Source: Gemmata massiliana
GTDB lineage: Bacteria; Planctomycetota; Planctomycetia; Gemmatales; Gemmataceae
Assembly: GCF_901538265.1 (NCBI RefSeq)
Contig: NZ_LR593886.1
Span: 6,841,738-6,905,737, forward strand
DNA length: 64,000 bases
Direction of reading: 5' to 3'
Shown: positions 52,480-61,702 of the stretch, in pieces
Position numbering within the stretch: the stretch's first letter is position 1
Layout: each line of letters begins with the position of its first letter
The notes under the pieces: generated by a model
What the model saw: only the letters and a program-made list of their open reading frames with translations
What the model was told of the DNA's origin: nothing
The model's database searches: none
Made by a program: the position numbers and the translations under genes

Positions 52480-53055
52480 TTACACAACGAGCCGCGGCCG
52501 GAACCGGCGCACGAGCGCCAGGCACCCGATGCCACTTACCGCGAGCACCACACCGGCCGGCGCCGGCGTCGGGGTCACCGTTGACGGCCCGATGTCCCAG
52601 TGCCCCGTGCCACCGTCGGCCGTAGCCCCGTCACTCGATTGCGAAACCGCGGCCCAGCCCGACGCCCCCGGAGTGAGTGCGTCGGAGGTCAGGAACGCCT
52701 GAACCAGCCCCGAATCACCAACTTGGCTTCCCAGAACCGAACCGCCGGTCCCGGTCGGGATGCCGGTGAGTGTGTCGACCGCGATATCGGGAAACACGCC
52801 TTCCAGCGCGTAGATCGTCGTCACTCCGCTACTGTCCTTAAACGTGAATTGGTAGTTCTTGATGTCGGACGTCGAGAGCATGCCATCGACCAGGTCCGCT
52901 TGGTCGACCTGAAAACTACCGGTTACGGACCCGCCGTTAACTGACGAGTCCGTCGTGAAACTGTAAGTAATGAACCCGGCCTGAGCGGGCGACGCGGCCG
53001 CGAGGAGTACGACAACGGCAGCGGCTGTAATCCAAAGGTGAACGGCACGTAGCAT
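52480..53055 (-). CDS. PEP-CTERM-like exported protein
   Basis: 191 residues from ATG 53055 (MLRAVHLWITAAAVVVLLAA), with a signal peptide to about residue 27. The mature part is beta-rich (SVTGSFQVDQADLVDGMLST, TGIPTGTGGSVLGSQVGDSG). The tail TPTPAPAGVVLAVSGIGCLA ends RRFRPR. This is the short Pro/Ala motif, membrane helix and Arg cluster of the PEP-CTERM sorting signal, in a PAP variant, so the protein is likely processed by an exosortase and placed on the surface. The function is unknown. It lies between two large sigma-WD40 and propeller genes, all on the same strand. Confidence 0.8.
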   Translation of the reverse strand: MLRAVHLWITAAAVVVLLAAASPAQAGFITYSFTTDSSVNGGSVTGSFQVDQADLVDGMLSTSDIKNYQFTFKDSSGVTTIYALEGVFPDIAVDTLTGIPTGTGGSVLGSQVGDSGLVQAFLTSDALTPGASGWAAVSQSSDGATADGGTGHWDIGPSTVTPTPAPAGVVLAVSGIGCLALVRRFRPRLVV

Positions 53056-53214
53056 GGGGATTCTCCAAACGAGCGACGAGCGGCCCGTCGTCCGACGGAC
53101 CGGGGCACGGTGGGAATCCGCAACGCAGCGAGAATCGGCCAAAAAATTCGGTACGGAGCGCACAGACGGCACAGATCAAGAGTTCACGGGGTTTTGTGAA
53201 CTCTTTGGGTGGAT

Positions 53215-55347
53215 TCACTTTCGAGCGACGGCGACGAGCGCGTCTTTTGTGCGAATGAACAGCGCGCCGCCACAAATGGCGGGCGTGGCCATGCACACGT
53301 CGCCCATTTTGTTGACTGCCAGCAGTTCAAATTCCAAACCGGCCTTCACCACTCGCACCTCGCCCTGCTCCGAGGTGAAGTACAGGCGCCCGTCGGCCGC
53401 AACCGGCGAGGCCGTGTAGCTCGTCCCTCCGACCCGCTCCTTGTACAGCTCCTTGCCGGTTGCGGCCTCATAACACGTGACCATCCCGGCATTCCCGATC
53501 GTGTAAAGGTGCTTCTGGTACACGATCGGCGTCGGCATGTACGGCCCGCCGCGCAGTTTGCCCCACGCGACGTGTGTGTTCGTCGATTCGTCGGCCTTTA
53601 GAGAGATGTCGCCGGTCGCGCCGGGCTTGATCGCGAACACCGGTTGAATCGGTCGGTTCCCGCTCACCACGAACGCCAGTTCGGGCGTAAGCACAGGCGT
53701 CGGGACGGTCGCTTCCGATTTCTTGTCGAGGCGCCACAGTTCCTTTCCGGTCGCTGGGTCGTACCCGCGTGCGTATTGCGAGGCATTGGTCACGATTTCA
53801 ACGCGCTTCGCGTTCCGCCACACCGCCGGGCTGCTCCACGACGGGATCTCGTCGCGTGTCGTCGACCAGAGGCGCGAACCGTCCGCGAGACTGTACGCGG
53901 CAATGAACGAGTCCCGGCTCAAGTCGCACTGCAAAATCACGCGGTCCTCGTGGATGATCGGCGACGCGGCGAAGCCCCACTCGTACTGCTGCTCCAGCGC
54001 GAAACTGGAATCGAGGGTGCCGAGGTCGCGCTTCCACAGCAGTTTGCCGTCGAAATCGTAGCAGTACAACCCTTCCGAGCCGAAGCACGCCACGACGCGC
54101 CGGCCGTCGGTCGCCGCGGTGCAGTTCGCATGGCTCCCCTTCAGGTGCCGCTTGATCTTCGGCATGCCCTCGAACGCGGTCTTCGTCCACAGGATCTTCC
54201 CCGTGAGTCGGTCGAGACACACAACCTGGAACGCGAGTTTGCTGTCGTCCTTCACCGAGTTCGGATCGCCGTAGTTCCCGGTCTTCAGCTCGGTGTTCCC
54301 GCCGACCGCGCTGGTGAGGAACACGCGGTCGCCCCAGATCACCGGGCACGAGTGCCCCAATCCGGGAATCGGCGTCTTCCACAGAATGTTCGTTCCCGCC
54401 TTGGCGTCCCACGTCAACGGTGGGTCTTGCCCATCGGCCACACCGGTCGAGTCCAAGCCACGAAACTGCGGCCAGTTCGCCGGCGTTACGGCTTTTCCTC
54501 CGGCAATCTCTTTGGGCGCGACCGGCTCCTTGGGAACGGGCTTCGATCCCTGTGGGAAATACACCGCTTCTGCCGTGAACCGCTTGGAAACGACTCGCGT
54601 AACCTTGTCCCCCTTCCGCTCGAACACGAGTGAACTCTCTTCGACACCAAGAGGAACGAACGCTCCCGGTCCCGTCGGTTTGTACGCGACCCGACTGAAG
54701 CCCGAAACGGTCACCAACCCGGTGTCCTTGATTTCGACCTTCATCACCCCGCCGTATTCGCTCTCGTAACTACCTGCAAACTGTTGCCAGGCGTCGCGAT
54801 CCTTCTGTTCGGCCACTGGCAGCGCCTTCGCACCGGCTTTGGCGAGTGCGTCGCGGACATCCTTCTGCGATTCACCAGTCGAAAAGAGTGCCGCATCGAG
54901 CGCATCCTGGCTCACCTTGGTGCCGTCGAGCAGCGCCCGAAGTACGGGAAGGTTCCCGCGCCCCGCAGCGGAAATCACGGCCGCGTCGACATCCTTGGCG
55001 CCGGCCTTGAGAAGCGCCTTCACGTTCTCCGGCTTGGTGAGTGACTGGCTGAGCGGTGTTTGGTACCAGATGCCGTCGCGGGCACTGGGATCCGCACCGC
55101 GTGCGAGGAGCAGCTCGATGATCTCGGTCTTACCTTTGCTCGTAGCGATCCACAAAGCCGTGATGCCGTACTCGTTCTTGGAGTTGACATCCGCCCCCTT
55201 CTCAATGGCCGCGACGATCGCTTTTTCGTCTCCCGCCCGAACCGCCGCCCAGAGCGCTTCGCGAGCCTCAACTTTAGGGTCAGCCGCCGGCGCGGTAGAC
55301 GTGAGTATCAACGCAAAGACAAACGACAGGAAATAGCACCAGCGCAT
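53215..55347 (-). CDS. Secreted PQQ-type beta-propeller protein with N-terminal ankyrin repeats
   Basis: 710 residues from ATG 55347 (MRWCYFLSFVFALILTSTAP), with a signal peptide to about 22. Ankyrin-type repeats fill about 30-190 (AIVAAIEKGADVNSKNEYGI, ITALWIATSKGKTEIIELLL). A bridging domain (about 200-300, QQFAGSYESEYGGVMKVEIK) leads to a PQQ-like propeller (about 325-710, NWPQFRGLDSTGVADGQDPP; VVCLDRLTGKILWTK; TGKELYKERVGGTSYTASPV). The propeller blades show the W-docking motif ILW. Fusions of ankyrin with PQQ propellers outside the cytosol are unusual; the combination suggests a surface binding role rather than a known dehydrogenase. Confidence 0.85.
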   Translation of the reverse strand: MRWCYFLSFVFALILTSTAPAADPKVEAREALWAAVRAGDEKAIVAAIEKGADVNSKNEYGITALWIATSKGKTEIIELLLARGADPSARDGIWYQTPLSQSLTKPENVKALLKAGAKDVDAAVISAAGRGNLPVLRALLDGTKVSQDALDAALFSTGESQKDVRDALAKAGAKALPVAEQKDRDAWQQFAGSYESEYGGVMKVEIKDTGLVTVSGFSRVAYKPTGPGAFVPLGVEESSLVFERKGDKVTRVVSKRFTAEAVYFPQGSKPVPKEPVAPKEIAGGKAVTPANWPQFRGLDSTGVADGQDPPLTWDAKAGTNILWKTPIPGLGHSCPVIWGDRVFLTSAVGGNTELKTGNYGDPNSVKDDSKLAFQVVCLDRLTGKILWTKTAFEGMPKIKRHLKGSHANCTAATDGRRVVACFGSEGLYCYDFDGKLLWKRDLGTLDSSFALEQQYEWGFAASPIIHEDRVILQCDLSRDSFIAAYSLADGSRLWSTTRDEIPSWSSPAVWRNAKRVEIVTNASQYARGYDPATGKELWRLDKKSEATVPTPVLTPELAFVVSGNRPIQPVFAIKPGATGDISLKADESTNTHVAWGKLRGGPYMPTPIVYQKHLYTIGNAGMVTCYEAATGKELYKERVGGTSYTASPVAADGRLYFTSEQGEVRVVKAGLEFELLAVNKMGDVCMATPAICGGALFIRTKDALVAVARK

Positions 55348-55693
55348 GGAACCGCCCTCGAATCGAGACGGGATCAGATCTCGCAAGTACCGCGGTATTC
55401 TAACTCCCCGCCCATCCCGGAGAAACGGTCCATTCTGGCCCTTGCACAAACACCAACTCGACAACACTTCAGAAACGTGGAACGCGCACTAAAATGACCG
55501 TCTGCCTACCCGTAACGCGGTACATTGTTCGGTCAAAAAATCCTCTCCCCATTCGGCCCGCTTTGTGTGTGCCGCCGATCCAGATTCCGCGTGTTTTGCT
55601 GGAAGATTTGCGGTTCCGAAAAAATCACGAAATCGACTCATTTGGATCGCGTCGAGCGGAATGATGTCTGTGAAGTCACCGATTGAGGATCGT
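55348..55693. other. Divergent intergenic region between propeller gene and sigma-WD40 gene
   Basis: 346 bases. The frame of the sigma gene stays open to 55565 but without a ribosome site until GAGGAT at 55685. I see no gene, hairpin or repeated operator here. Confidence 0.4.
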
Positions 55694-58600
55694 ATGTCGG
55701 TCACCGCCACCCCCGCCTTCGCCGAGGTCATGCGCCAGCTCACGGACGGGCTGCGCCCGGACCGGGTTCGGGACGCGGACCTGCTCGCGGACTTCGTGAC
55801 CGACCAGAACACCGGGTTCGCCGACCTCGTTGCCCGGCACGGCCCGCTGGTGTGGGGCGTGTGTCGGCGCGGGCTGACCGACCCGAACGACGCCGAGGAT
55901 GCGTTCCAGGCCACGTTCCTCGCACTGGCTCGTCAGGCCCGGAGCCTCGCCGATCGCGTGAGCGGGCACGAAACTCTGGCCGGATGGCTGCACCTGACGG
56001 CCCGACGAATCACTCACAACGTGCGCAGAGCGAGGACGAGGCGGTGTGAGCACGAGCGCCGGGCCGCAGCCGAGCGCGAGACACAAGCCGACCTCGTTGT
56101 GGAACCGGGCGCCCTGGGTTCGGTGCTGGACGAAGAACTGGCCCGCCTGCCCGCTCGGTTCCGCGAAACGATCGTTCTGTGCTACTTCCAGGGGAAGACG
56201 CACGCGGACGCGGCCCGGCAACTGGGCTGCCCGGTCGGGTCCGTATCGAGCCGCTTGGCCCGCGGGTGCGAGTTACTGCGTGACGCGCTGGCTCGCCGAG
56301 GTGTCACCCTCAGCATCGGCCTCGTGACAGTGGCCGTTGCGGTAGCGGGCGCGGGCGGACACGCGGGTGCGGCTCTTCCGCCCGGATTGATCCAGTCCAC
56401 GATCACCGCGGCCCGCGCGTTTGCGGTCGGCGGTCCTGCAACCACCGAACCCGGGCGCCTCGCGCTGGGGGTGGTGCAAGCCAAGAGCGGATTGCGGGGC
56501 AAAATCTCCGGCCTCGTGGTGGTCGTGGCTCTGGGAATGACGCTCGCCGCTGCGATGGTGAGTCAAAAGCCCGTTCACGCCGACGGGCCGACGGTAGCGA
56601 ACCCAACCACGGCACCCGAGACGCAACCGCGAACGGATTCGTCAGGCGACCCGCTCCCGGAAGGAGCTGTCGCCCGATTGGGGACGCTGCGTTTCCGCAC
56701 TGGTCAGATGGGGACCGCCGCGAGCGTCGCGTTCGGGCCGGACGGAAAACAACTGATCTCAGCACACGGCGCAGATGTGCTCTACGTCTGGGAGCCAGCG
56801 TCCGGGCGCGAGCTGCGGCGCCTGGACGCTCCGCAAATCTGTAGCGGAGTGAGCACTACTCCGAACGGCCGGCGGATGATCGCCGTCGGGCACGCCGAAG
56901 TGTGGGCGTGGGATCTGGCTGCGAACCAACCGCTCGTGTTGTGGAAGACCAAGATCGGTCGCCTCATTCGCGCGAATGCCGAAATCTCCCCGGACGGTCG
57001 GTGGGTCGCGGTCGGCGGTGAAACGAAAGGAAACGTGATCCTGCTCGACGCGGCCACGGGGGACGAGGTCCGAACGCTCTCCGTTGGCGGGTCCGGGTTC
57101 GCGTTCTCGTCCGATTCCAAACTCATTGCGGTGTGGGCCAAAGCACCGAGTTTGAATGCGGGCACAAAGACAGACGTGACCGTGTGGAACGTGACGGACG
57201 GTAAGCTCCGGTACACGGTGCCGTTCGCAAACACGACCGTGACGAGTGTCGCGTTCGCACCGGACGGGAAGGCGGTCGCCACGGTCGCGGAAGACCGGCG
57301 GCTCCAATTGTGGGACGCAGATAGCGGGAAGGCGCAGTCGAAATTGGCCGAAGACGCCGACCCGCACTCTTCGGTTGGCTTCCTCAAAGACGGCACGCTA
57401 GTCGAAGCAAGTGCGGGGCGGATTCGGTTCTGGAACCCCACAACGGGCAAGCAATCGAAGCCGGCCATCAAGACCACGGACACCGCGGACGTTTACCGCT
57501 TATCGGCGGACGGCACCCAACTGGCCGGAGCCGGGTTGTTCGGCGTCAGTCTGCATGAAGTGGCCTCCGGCCGCGAGATCGGGACCACAGCCGGAATGCC
57601 GGATGGCCTGGTTCACTCCGTCACGTTCACGCCCGATTCTTCGGCGATGGTGATGGCCGTTTACAGCGAATCAGCGGGTGCCGCATTGCACCTGTGGGAC
57701 GCAAAAGACGGCCGGCTCCGCCGGCGCACAGAAGTCGGACCGCGCCAGATCGTTTGGGGCGTCGATGTCGCCGCTGACGGCACCGTGTCGGCCGCGTGCG
57801 TGCCGCTGTATCAGATGCCGCAACCCCCAACCCGCATCGTGACCTGGGACGCGGACCTCGCCCGCGTGCGTGCGACTTTCAGTCTCCCAACCGGCGTTCG
57901 GTGCGGAGCGGCCTCGCCCGATAAGCGCCTGATCGCGATCTCGACGGGCGAACGGGTCATTCTCTGCGACCGAACCACCGGCAAAGAAGTGCGAACCCTG
58001 CCGGGAAAATGTGAAGCCACCAGCCTCGTGTTCTCGGCCGATGGGAGCTGCCTCGGCGCCCTCGACCCCACGGCCAAGCGCGTCACGGTTTGGTCGCTCG
58101 TAGATAAGCGCGACAAGCCGTGGGTGTGGTCACCCGCTCCGGTCATGGGCAAGGCCGCTGATATCCGCGCGCCTCTCGCACTGTCTCCGGACGGGCGGAT
58201 GTTCGCAGTGAACGCGACCGGGATGCACGGCAGTGTCAGCGTGATCGAAACCGCGACCGGCACCGAACTGTGGCACGCGGACGCGCACTTGAGTGGACTT
58301 CCGGCTCAGGAGTTCGCGTTCGCACCGGACGGTCGCACCCTGGCAGCGGCTGGAACAGATGGAACGGTGCGCGTGTGGGAGGTCGCCAGCGGTGGGGAGC
58401 GTTACCGCTTCGCGGGTCACCGGGCCGGAGTGTTCTCGGTCGCGTACAGCCCGGACAGTCGCCGATTGGCCTCTGCCAGTTACGACAGTACCGCCCTCGT
58501 GTGGGACGTGGTCACCCTGCCCCGCGCAACTTCAACTGGGAAAGCCCCGCTGGGAGATCCCTGGCTCGTATTGGCAGGTCGAGACACAACCGCTGCAACG

Positions 58601-59044
58601 CGAGCCATCGCAGCGCTAGCGGATGCTCCGGATACCGCGATCCCGCTGCTCCGGACCAAACTGACGCCGCCTCCCGCAGCGAAGCCCGAACAGGTCCGAC
58701 AGTGGCTCGCCGATCTGGGTGCAGACGATTTTAAGGCCCGTGAAACCGCGAGCCGCGAACTGTCTCTCCGAGGTGACCTGGTGCTCCCGGACCTACGCCG
58801 GGCACTCGCTAACGCGGAAGTTGCCGAAGTGCGATCACGGCTGGAACGATTAATCAACCGACTCGGGGCACAGTCGCCGGACCGCCGGGCGGTGATTCGA
58901 GGAATCGAAGCTCTGGAACGGATGGGAACGAACCCGGACTCGCAGCGATTGCTCCGAGAGTTAGCAGAAGCTCCCGCCGAGAGTGTGTTGGGCCGCGAGG
59001 CCAGGGCCGCGTACAGGCGGCTCACCGCTCCCTCGCCGCAGTAA
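55694..59044 (+). CDS. ECF-type sigma factor fused to WD40 propeller and HEAT-like tail (copy 2)
   Basis: 1116 residues from ATG 55694 (MSVTATPAFAEVMRQLTDGL), preceded by GAGGAT. Sigma region 2 (about 30-110, DAEDAFQATFLALARQARSL) and region 4 (about 140-200, LPARFRETIVLCYFQGKTHA then DAARQLGCPVGSVSSRLARG) are followed by two hydrophobic segments (about 205-225 and 270-295). WD40 repeats run from about 320 to 940 (SVAFGPDGKQLISAHGADVL; SVAYSPDSRRLASASYDSTA then LVWDV). A HEAT-like end covers about 990-1110 (LGADDFKARETASRELSLRG). It is the same architecture as the gene at 49124-52375 and mirrors it across the PEP-CTERM-like and propeller genes. Confidence 0.92.
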   Translation: MSVTATPAFAEVMRQLTDGLRPDRVRDADLLADFVTDQNTGFADLVARHGPLVWGVCRRGLTDPNDAEDAFQATFLALARQARSLADRVSGHETLAGWLHLTARRITHNVRRARTRRCEHERRAAAERETQADLVVEPGALGSVLDEELARLPARFRETIVLCYFQGKTHADAARQLGCPVGSVSSRLARGCELLRDALARRGVTLSIGLVTVAVAVAGAGGHAGAALPPGLIQSTITAARAFAVGGPATTEPGRLALGVVQAKSGLRGKISGLVVVVALGMTLAAAMVSQKPVHADGPTVANPTTAPETQPRTDSSGDPLPEGAVARLGTLRFRTGQMGTAASVAFGPDGKQLISAHGADVLYVWEPASGRELRRLDAPQICSGVSTTPNGRRMIAVGHAEVWAWDLAANQPLVLWKTKIGRLIRANAEISPDGRWVAVGGETKGNVILLDAATGDEVRTLSVGGSGFAFSSDSKLIAVWAKAPSLNAGTKTDVTVWNVTDGKLRYTVPFANTTVTSVAFAPDGKAVATVAEDRRLQLWDADSGKAQSKLAEDADPHSSVGFLKDGTLVEASAGRIRFWNPTTGKQSKPAIKTTDTADVYRLSADGTQLAGAGLFGVSLHEVASGREIGTTAGMPDGLVHSVTFTPDSSAMVMAVYSESAGAALHLWDAKDGRLRRRTEVGPRQIVWGVDVAADGTVSAACVPLYQMPQPPTRIVTWDADLARVRATFSLPTGVRCGAASPDKRLIAISTGERVILCDRTTGKEVRTLPGKCEATSLVFSADGSCLGALDPTAKRVTVWSLVDKRDKPWVWSPAPVMGKAADIRAPLALSPDGRMFAVNATGMHGSVSVIETATGTELWHADAHLSGLPAQEFAFAPDGRTLAAAGTDGTVRVWEVASGGERYRFAGHRAGVFSVAYSPDSRRLASASYDSTALVWDVVTLPRATSTGKAPLGDPWLVLAGRDTTAATRAIAALADAPDTAIPLLRTKLTPPPAAKPEQVRQWLADLGADDFKARETASRELSLRGDLVLPDLRRALANAEVAEVRSRLERLINRLGAQSPDRRAVIRGIEALERMGTNPDSQRLLRELAEAPAESVLGREARAAYRRLTAPSPQ

Positions 59045-59247
59045 TTGACCCGCAGAGCTTGTAGTTTTGTTCGCCGCGTGACGGGGGATTTTGGCTCCGT
59101 TACGTAGGTGCGTGGAATTCATCCCTCTCCGTTCACGCGACCGATACCGGGCCGACTCGCGCTCTCCCCGTGCCCCGGTCGAGTTTGTCGAAACGATTTC
59201 CGATCGTTTCCCTCTTCCCATTATTTTTTGTTAGGGAGGATCGATTC

Positions 59248-60213
59248 ATGATTCGTTCCGCGCGCCGATCCGCGTTCACGCTGATCGAGCTACTGGTCGT
59301 TATTGCGATCATTGCCATTCTTATCGGGCTGCTGCTGCCGGCCGTTCAAAAGGTCCGCGAAGCCGCGGCCCGGATGAAGTGCTCGAACCACCTCAAGCAA
59401 CTGGGCATTGCCGCCCACACGTACCACGACGCCCAACAGAAATTCCCGATGGTGAGCGCGGGCGGGACCACCACGGCCCCCGGCTACGCGACGTGCTTCG
59501 TCCCGCTGCTCCCCTATTTGGAACAATCCGCTCTGTACGACGCCTTCTACTCCAAAGCCATCGCACTGAAGCGGACGTCGATGGGCAACATCAGCGACGG
59601 CGGGACGGGTTCGCTCGACGCGGTGGCCCTCGCGGTCCTGGTCTGCCCGTCTTCCACGCTCCCCAGCGGCGGCGTGGGCCAGCAGCCCGGCACCAACATT
59701 TACAACGGCCTGACGAGCTACCACCCGAGCGCGACCGGCCTGGACCGTTCGGACAGCCGCTGGGGGAGCGACGGCGTGATCTCGAACGTGCGGAACACCA
59801 AGATCCTCGACATCACTGACGGCTCCTCGAACACGCTCATGTTCGGGGAGTGGTCGAACTTCGATCTCAACTTCACGAAGTGGGGCGCCGTGATCGGCAG
59901 CGACTCGTCCTACCAGCTCTGGATTCTCAGCGGGTGCTGGAGCGCGTCGGAAGGTACGTGTCTCGGTACGGGTGGGCTAACGCTCAACTACAATCTGCCC
60001 GCACTGTCGGCCGCAGCCGACCCGGTCACGGCACTCAACACCATCCAGCTCCGGGCACAGGCGTTCGGGAGCATGCACACGGGGGGTGCCAACTTCGGGC
60101 TGGCTGATGGCTCGGTCCGGTTCATCTCGAACAGCGTCAACAGCTCCCCGCTGGTCCTGCCCGCGCTCTGTTCGCGCGCTGGCGGCGAAGTCATCGATTC
60201 TTCCGCGTACTGA
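59248..60213 (+). CDS. DUF1559 pilin-like protein (type II secretion pseudopilin style)
   Basis: 321 residues from ATG 59248, with AGGGAGGA about 8 bases upstream. The N-terminus has the prepilin cleavage and methylation motif [20 protein letters not shown] followed by [20 protein letters not shown]. The body carries the DUF1559 (SBP_bac_10) pattern: [15 protein letters not shown]-like, [30 protein letters not shown], and the C-terminal [16 protein letters not shown]. These proteins are numerous in planctomycetes and probably build type II/IV-like filaments or act in surface uptake. A lipoprotein and hydrolase follow on the same strand within 30 bases. Confidence 0.92.
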   Translation: MIRSARRSAFTLIELLVVIAIIAILIGLLLPAVQKVREAAARMKCSNHLKQLGIAAHTYHDAQQKFPMVSAGGTTTAPGYATCFVPLLPYLEQSALYDAFYSKAIALKRTSMGNISDGGTGSLDAVALAVLVCPSSTLPSGGVGQQPGTNIYNGLTSYHPSATGLDRSDSRWGSDGVISNVRNTKILDITDGSSNTLMFGEWSNFDLNFTKWGAVIGSDSSYQLWILSGCWSASEGTCLGTGGLTLNYNLPALSAAADPVTALNTIQLRAQAFGSMHTGGANFGLADGSVRFISNSVNSSPLVLPALCSRAGGEVIDSSAY

Positions 60214-60241
60214 CCCCGCCCCACCACCGGAGGAACAAACC

Positions 60242-60718
60242 GTGCCGCGCCGATACCTGATCACGTTGCCGTTCGTCGCCCTGATCGCCGGGTGCGGGGA
60301 GCGCCAGCCGGAGTTCGCTGTGGTCGAAGGGACGATCACCCGCAACGGGCGCCCGGCCGCCCACATCGAGGTCGCGTTCTACGCCGACGAGAACACGCAA
60401 GGTCCGCGCACCTCGGGAACAACCGACGCAAACGGTCGGTACCAATTGTTAACCGAAACCGGACAAGCCGGAGCCGTTGCGGGGCGTTATCGGGTGTGTC
60501 TGTACGATCGCGACCCGGCGCTGTTAGTGTCCGCCAACCGGCTCTCACTCACACCGGCCCAGGCGCAAAAGCTCCCGGCAGAAGTCGCCGCCAAGCTCCC
60601 GTCCACAAACGGTCGGTCGAGTTCCCGCGTCCCGGACCCGTATACTCGACCGTGGGAGACGCCGCTGCGGGCCGAGGTCCGGCCCGGAACTCAGGCGCTC
60701 GATTTTCAGATCCCCTGA
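60242..60718 (+). CDS. Putative lipoprotein with carboxypeptidase-regulatory-like (transthyretin-type) domain
   Basis: 158 residues starting at GTG 60242, with GGAGGA 8 bases upstream. The lipobox LIAGC places the modified Cys at 18. The mature part has an Ig-like fold of the carboxypeptidase regulatory-like type: VVEGTITRNGRPAAHIEVAF, TSGTTDANGRYQLLTETGQA then GRYRVCLYD. A small lipoprotein of this type commonly follows DUF1559 genes in planctomycetes. Function unknown; its position suggests joint surface expression with the pilin-like protein. Confidence 0.82.
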   Translation: MPRRYLITLPFVALIAGCGERQPEFAVVEGTITRNGRPAAHIEVAFYADENTQGPRTSGTTDANGRYQLLTETGQAGAVAGRYRVCLYDRDPALLVSANRLSLTPAQAQKLPAEVAAKLPSTNGRSSSRVPDPYTRPWETPLRAEVRPGTQALDFQIP

Positions 60719-60729
60719 CCGGAAGCGCC

Positions 60730-61599
60730 ATGACCCGACGGCGGCGGGTAGTTCTCATTGCGAGCGCTGTCGCTCTCGTGGCCCTCGTTGTGTGGTTGTT
60801 GCTCCCCTCCAACGAGGGGGGAATCGTCTTCGCGGCCCCGGGTGGCACGCCCCTCACACTGGACCTGGATTACCCGTCCGGTCCGGGACCGCACCCGGTC
60901 GTCCTGTTCGCACCACACCGGGGCGATTGGGGGCGCTCGTTCAAGCGCGACGACCGGTGCCGGATTCTGGTCGATAACCTCACGCGCAACGGGTTCGCCG
61001 TTGCCACCATGCACTACCGGCTCGTCGGGGAGTACCGGTTCCCGTCTCAGATCGAAGACGGCAAGGCCGCGGTTCGGTGGCTGCGTGCGAACGGCGCACA
61101 GCATGGTTTGAAGACCGACCGGATCGGCGCAGTCGGCGTGTCGGCCGGCGGGTACGGGGTCTGTATGCTCGGCACGACGGGGCCGAGCGATGGATTCGAT
61201 ACACCCGGCGAAGACCCGGCGGCGAGTCGGGTGCAGGCGGTTGTGGCGCTCGGTGCCCCGGTCGACTGGACGGCCCCGATCTGGTCGAAAATGGTCGAGC
61301 GACAGTACCTGCGCCCGTACCTCGGCAAGACCTACAGCGAAGACCCGGACCTCTACACGCGCGCGTCGCCGGGCACTTACGCCACCGCGGACGACCCGCC
61401 CTTCCTGCTGATTCACTCCGTTGACGACCAACTGATTCCCATCGCACAGGCCCATGCCTTCGCCGTGAAACTCCGCCGCGCGAATGTGCCCGTCGAGATC
61501 GTGGAGGAAACCGGCGCCGAACACGTGTGGGGCGGTGAGCGCCTGGAAAAGACGCTCACAACGGTGGTTCAGTTCCTCGACCGCACACTCCGCCGGTAA
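60730..61599 (+). CDS. Alpha/beta hydrolase, membrane-anchored or exported
   Basis: 289 residues from ATG 60730, 11 bases after the lipoprotein stop. An N-terminal hydrophobic helix (about 7-25) acts as anchor or signal. The serine hydrolase pattern is clear: VVLFAPHRGDWGR (oxyanion loop), GVSAGG (136-141, nucleophile Ser138), HSVDDQLIP (acid) and GAEHVWG (His). It belongs to the esterase/xylan-esterase-like BD-FAE group often found in planctomycetes. The substrate is unknown, possibly an acylated polysaccharide. Confidence 0.87.
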   Translation: MTRRRRVVLIASAVALVALVVWLLLPSNEGGIVFAAPGGTPLTLDLDYPSGPGPHPVVLFAPHRGDWGRSFKRDDRCRILVDNLTRNGFAVATMHYRLVGEYRFPSQIEDGKAAVRWLRANGAQHGLKTDRIGAVGVSAGGYGVCMLGTTGPSDGFDTPGEDPAASRVQAVVALGAPVDWTAPIWSKMVERQYLRPYLGKTYSEDPDLYTRASPGTYATADDPPFLLIHSVDDQLIPIAQAHAFAVKLRRANVPVEIVEETGAEHVWGGERLEKTLTTVVQFLDRTLRR

Positions 61600-61642
61600 C
61601 GCGATTCGGGCCGCTGTAGTTACCGAATGAAATGAGATGAGA

Positions 61643-61680
61643 GCCAGTTTCCTACAGATGCCGGTTCGTGAGAAACTGGC
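61643..61680. terminator. Possible terminator hairpin between convergent genes
   Basis: GCCAGTTTC (61643-61651) pairs with GAAACTGGC (61672-61680) around a 20-base loop. It lies between the alpha/beta hydrolase gene and the aminotransferase/radical SAM gene. There is no U-tract. Confidence 0.35.
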
Positions 61681-61702
61681 ACCTCGCGCGATTTGGTGTC
61701 AC

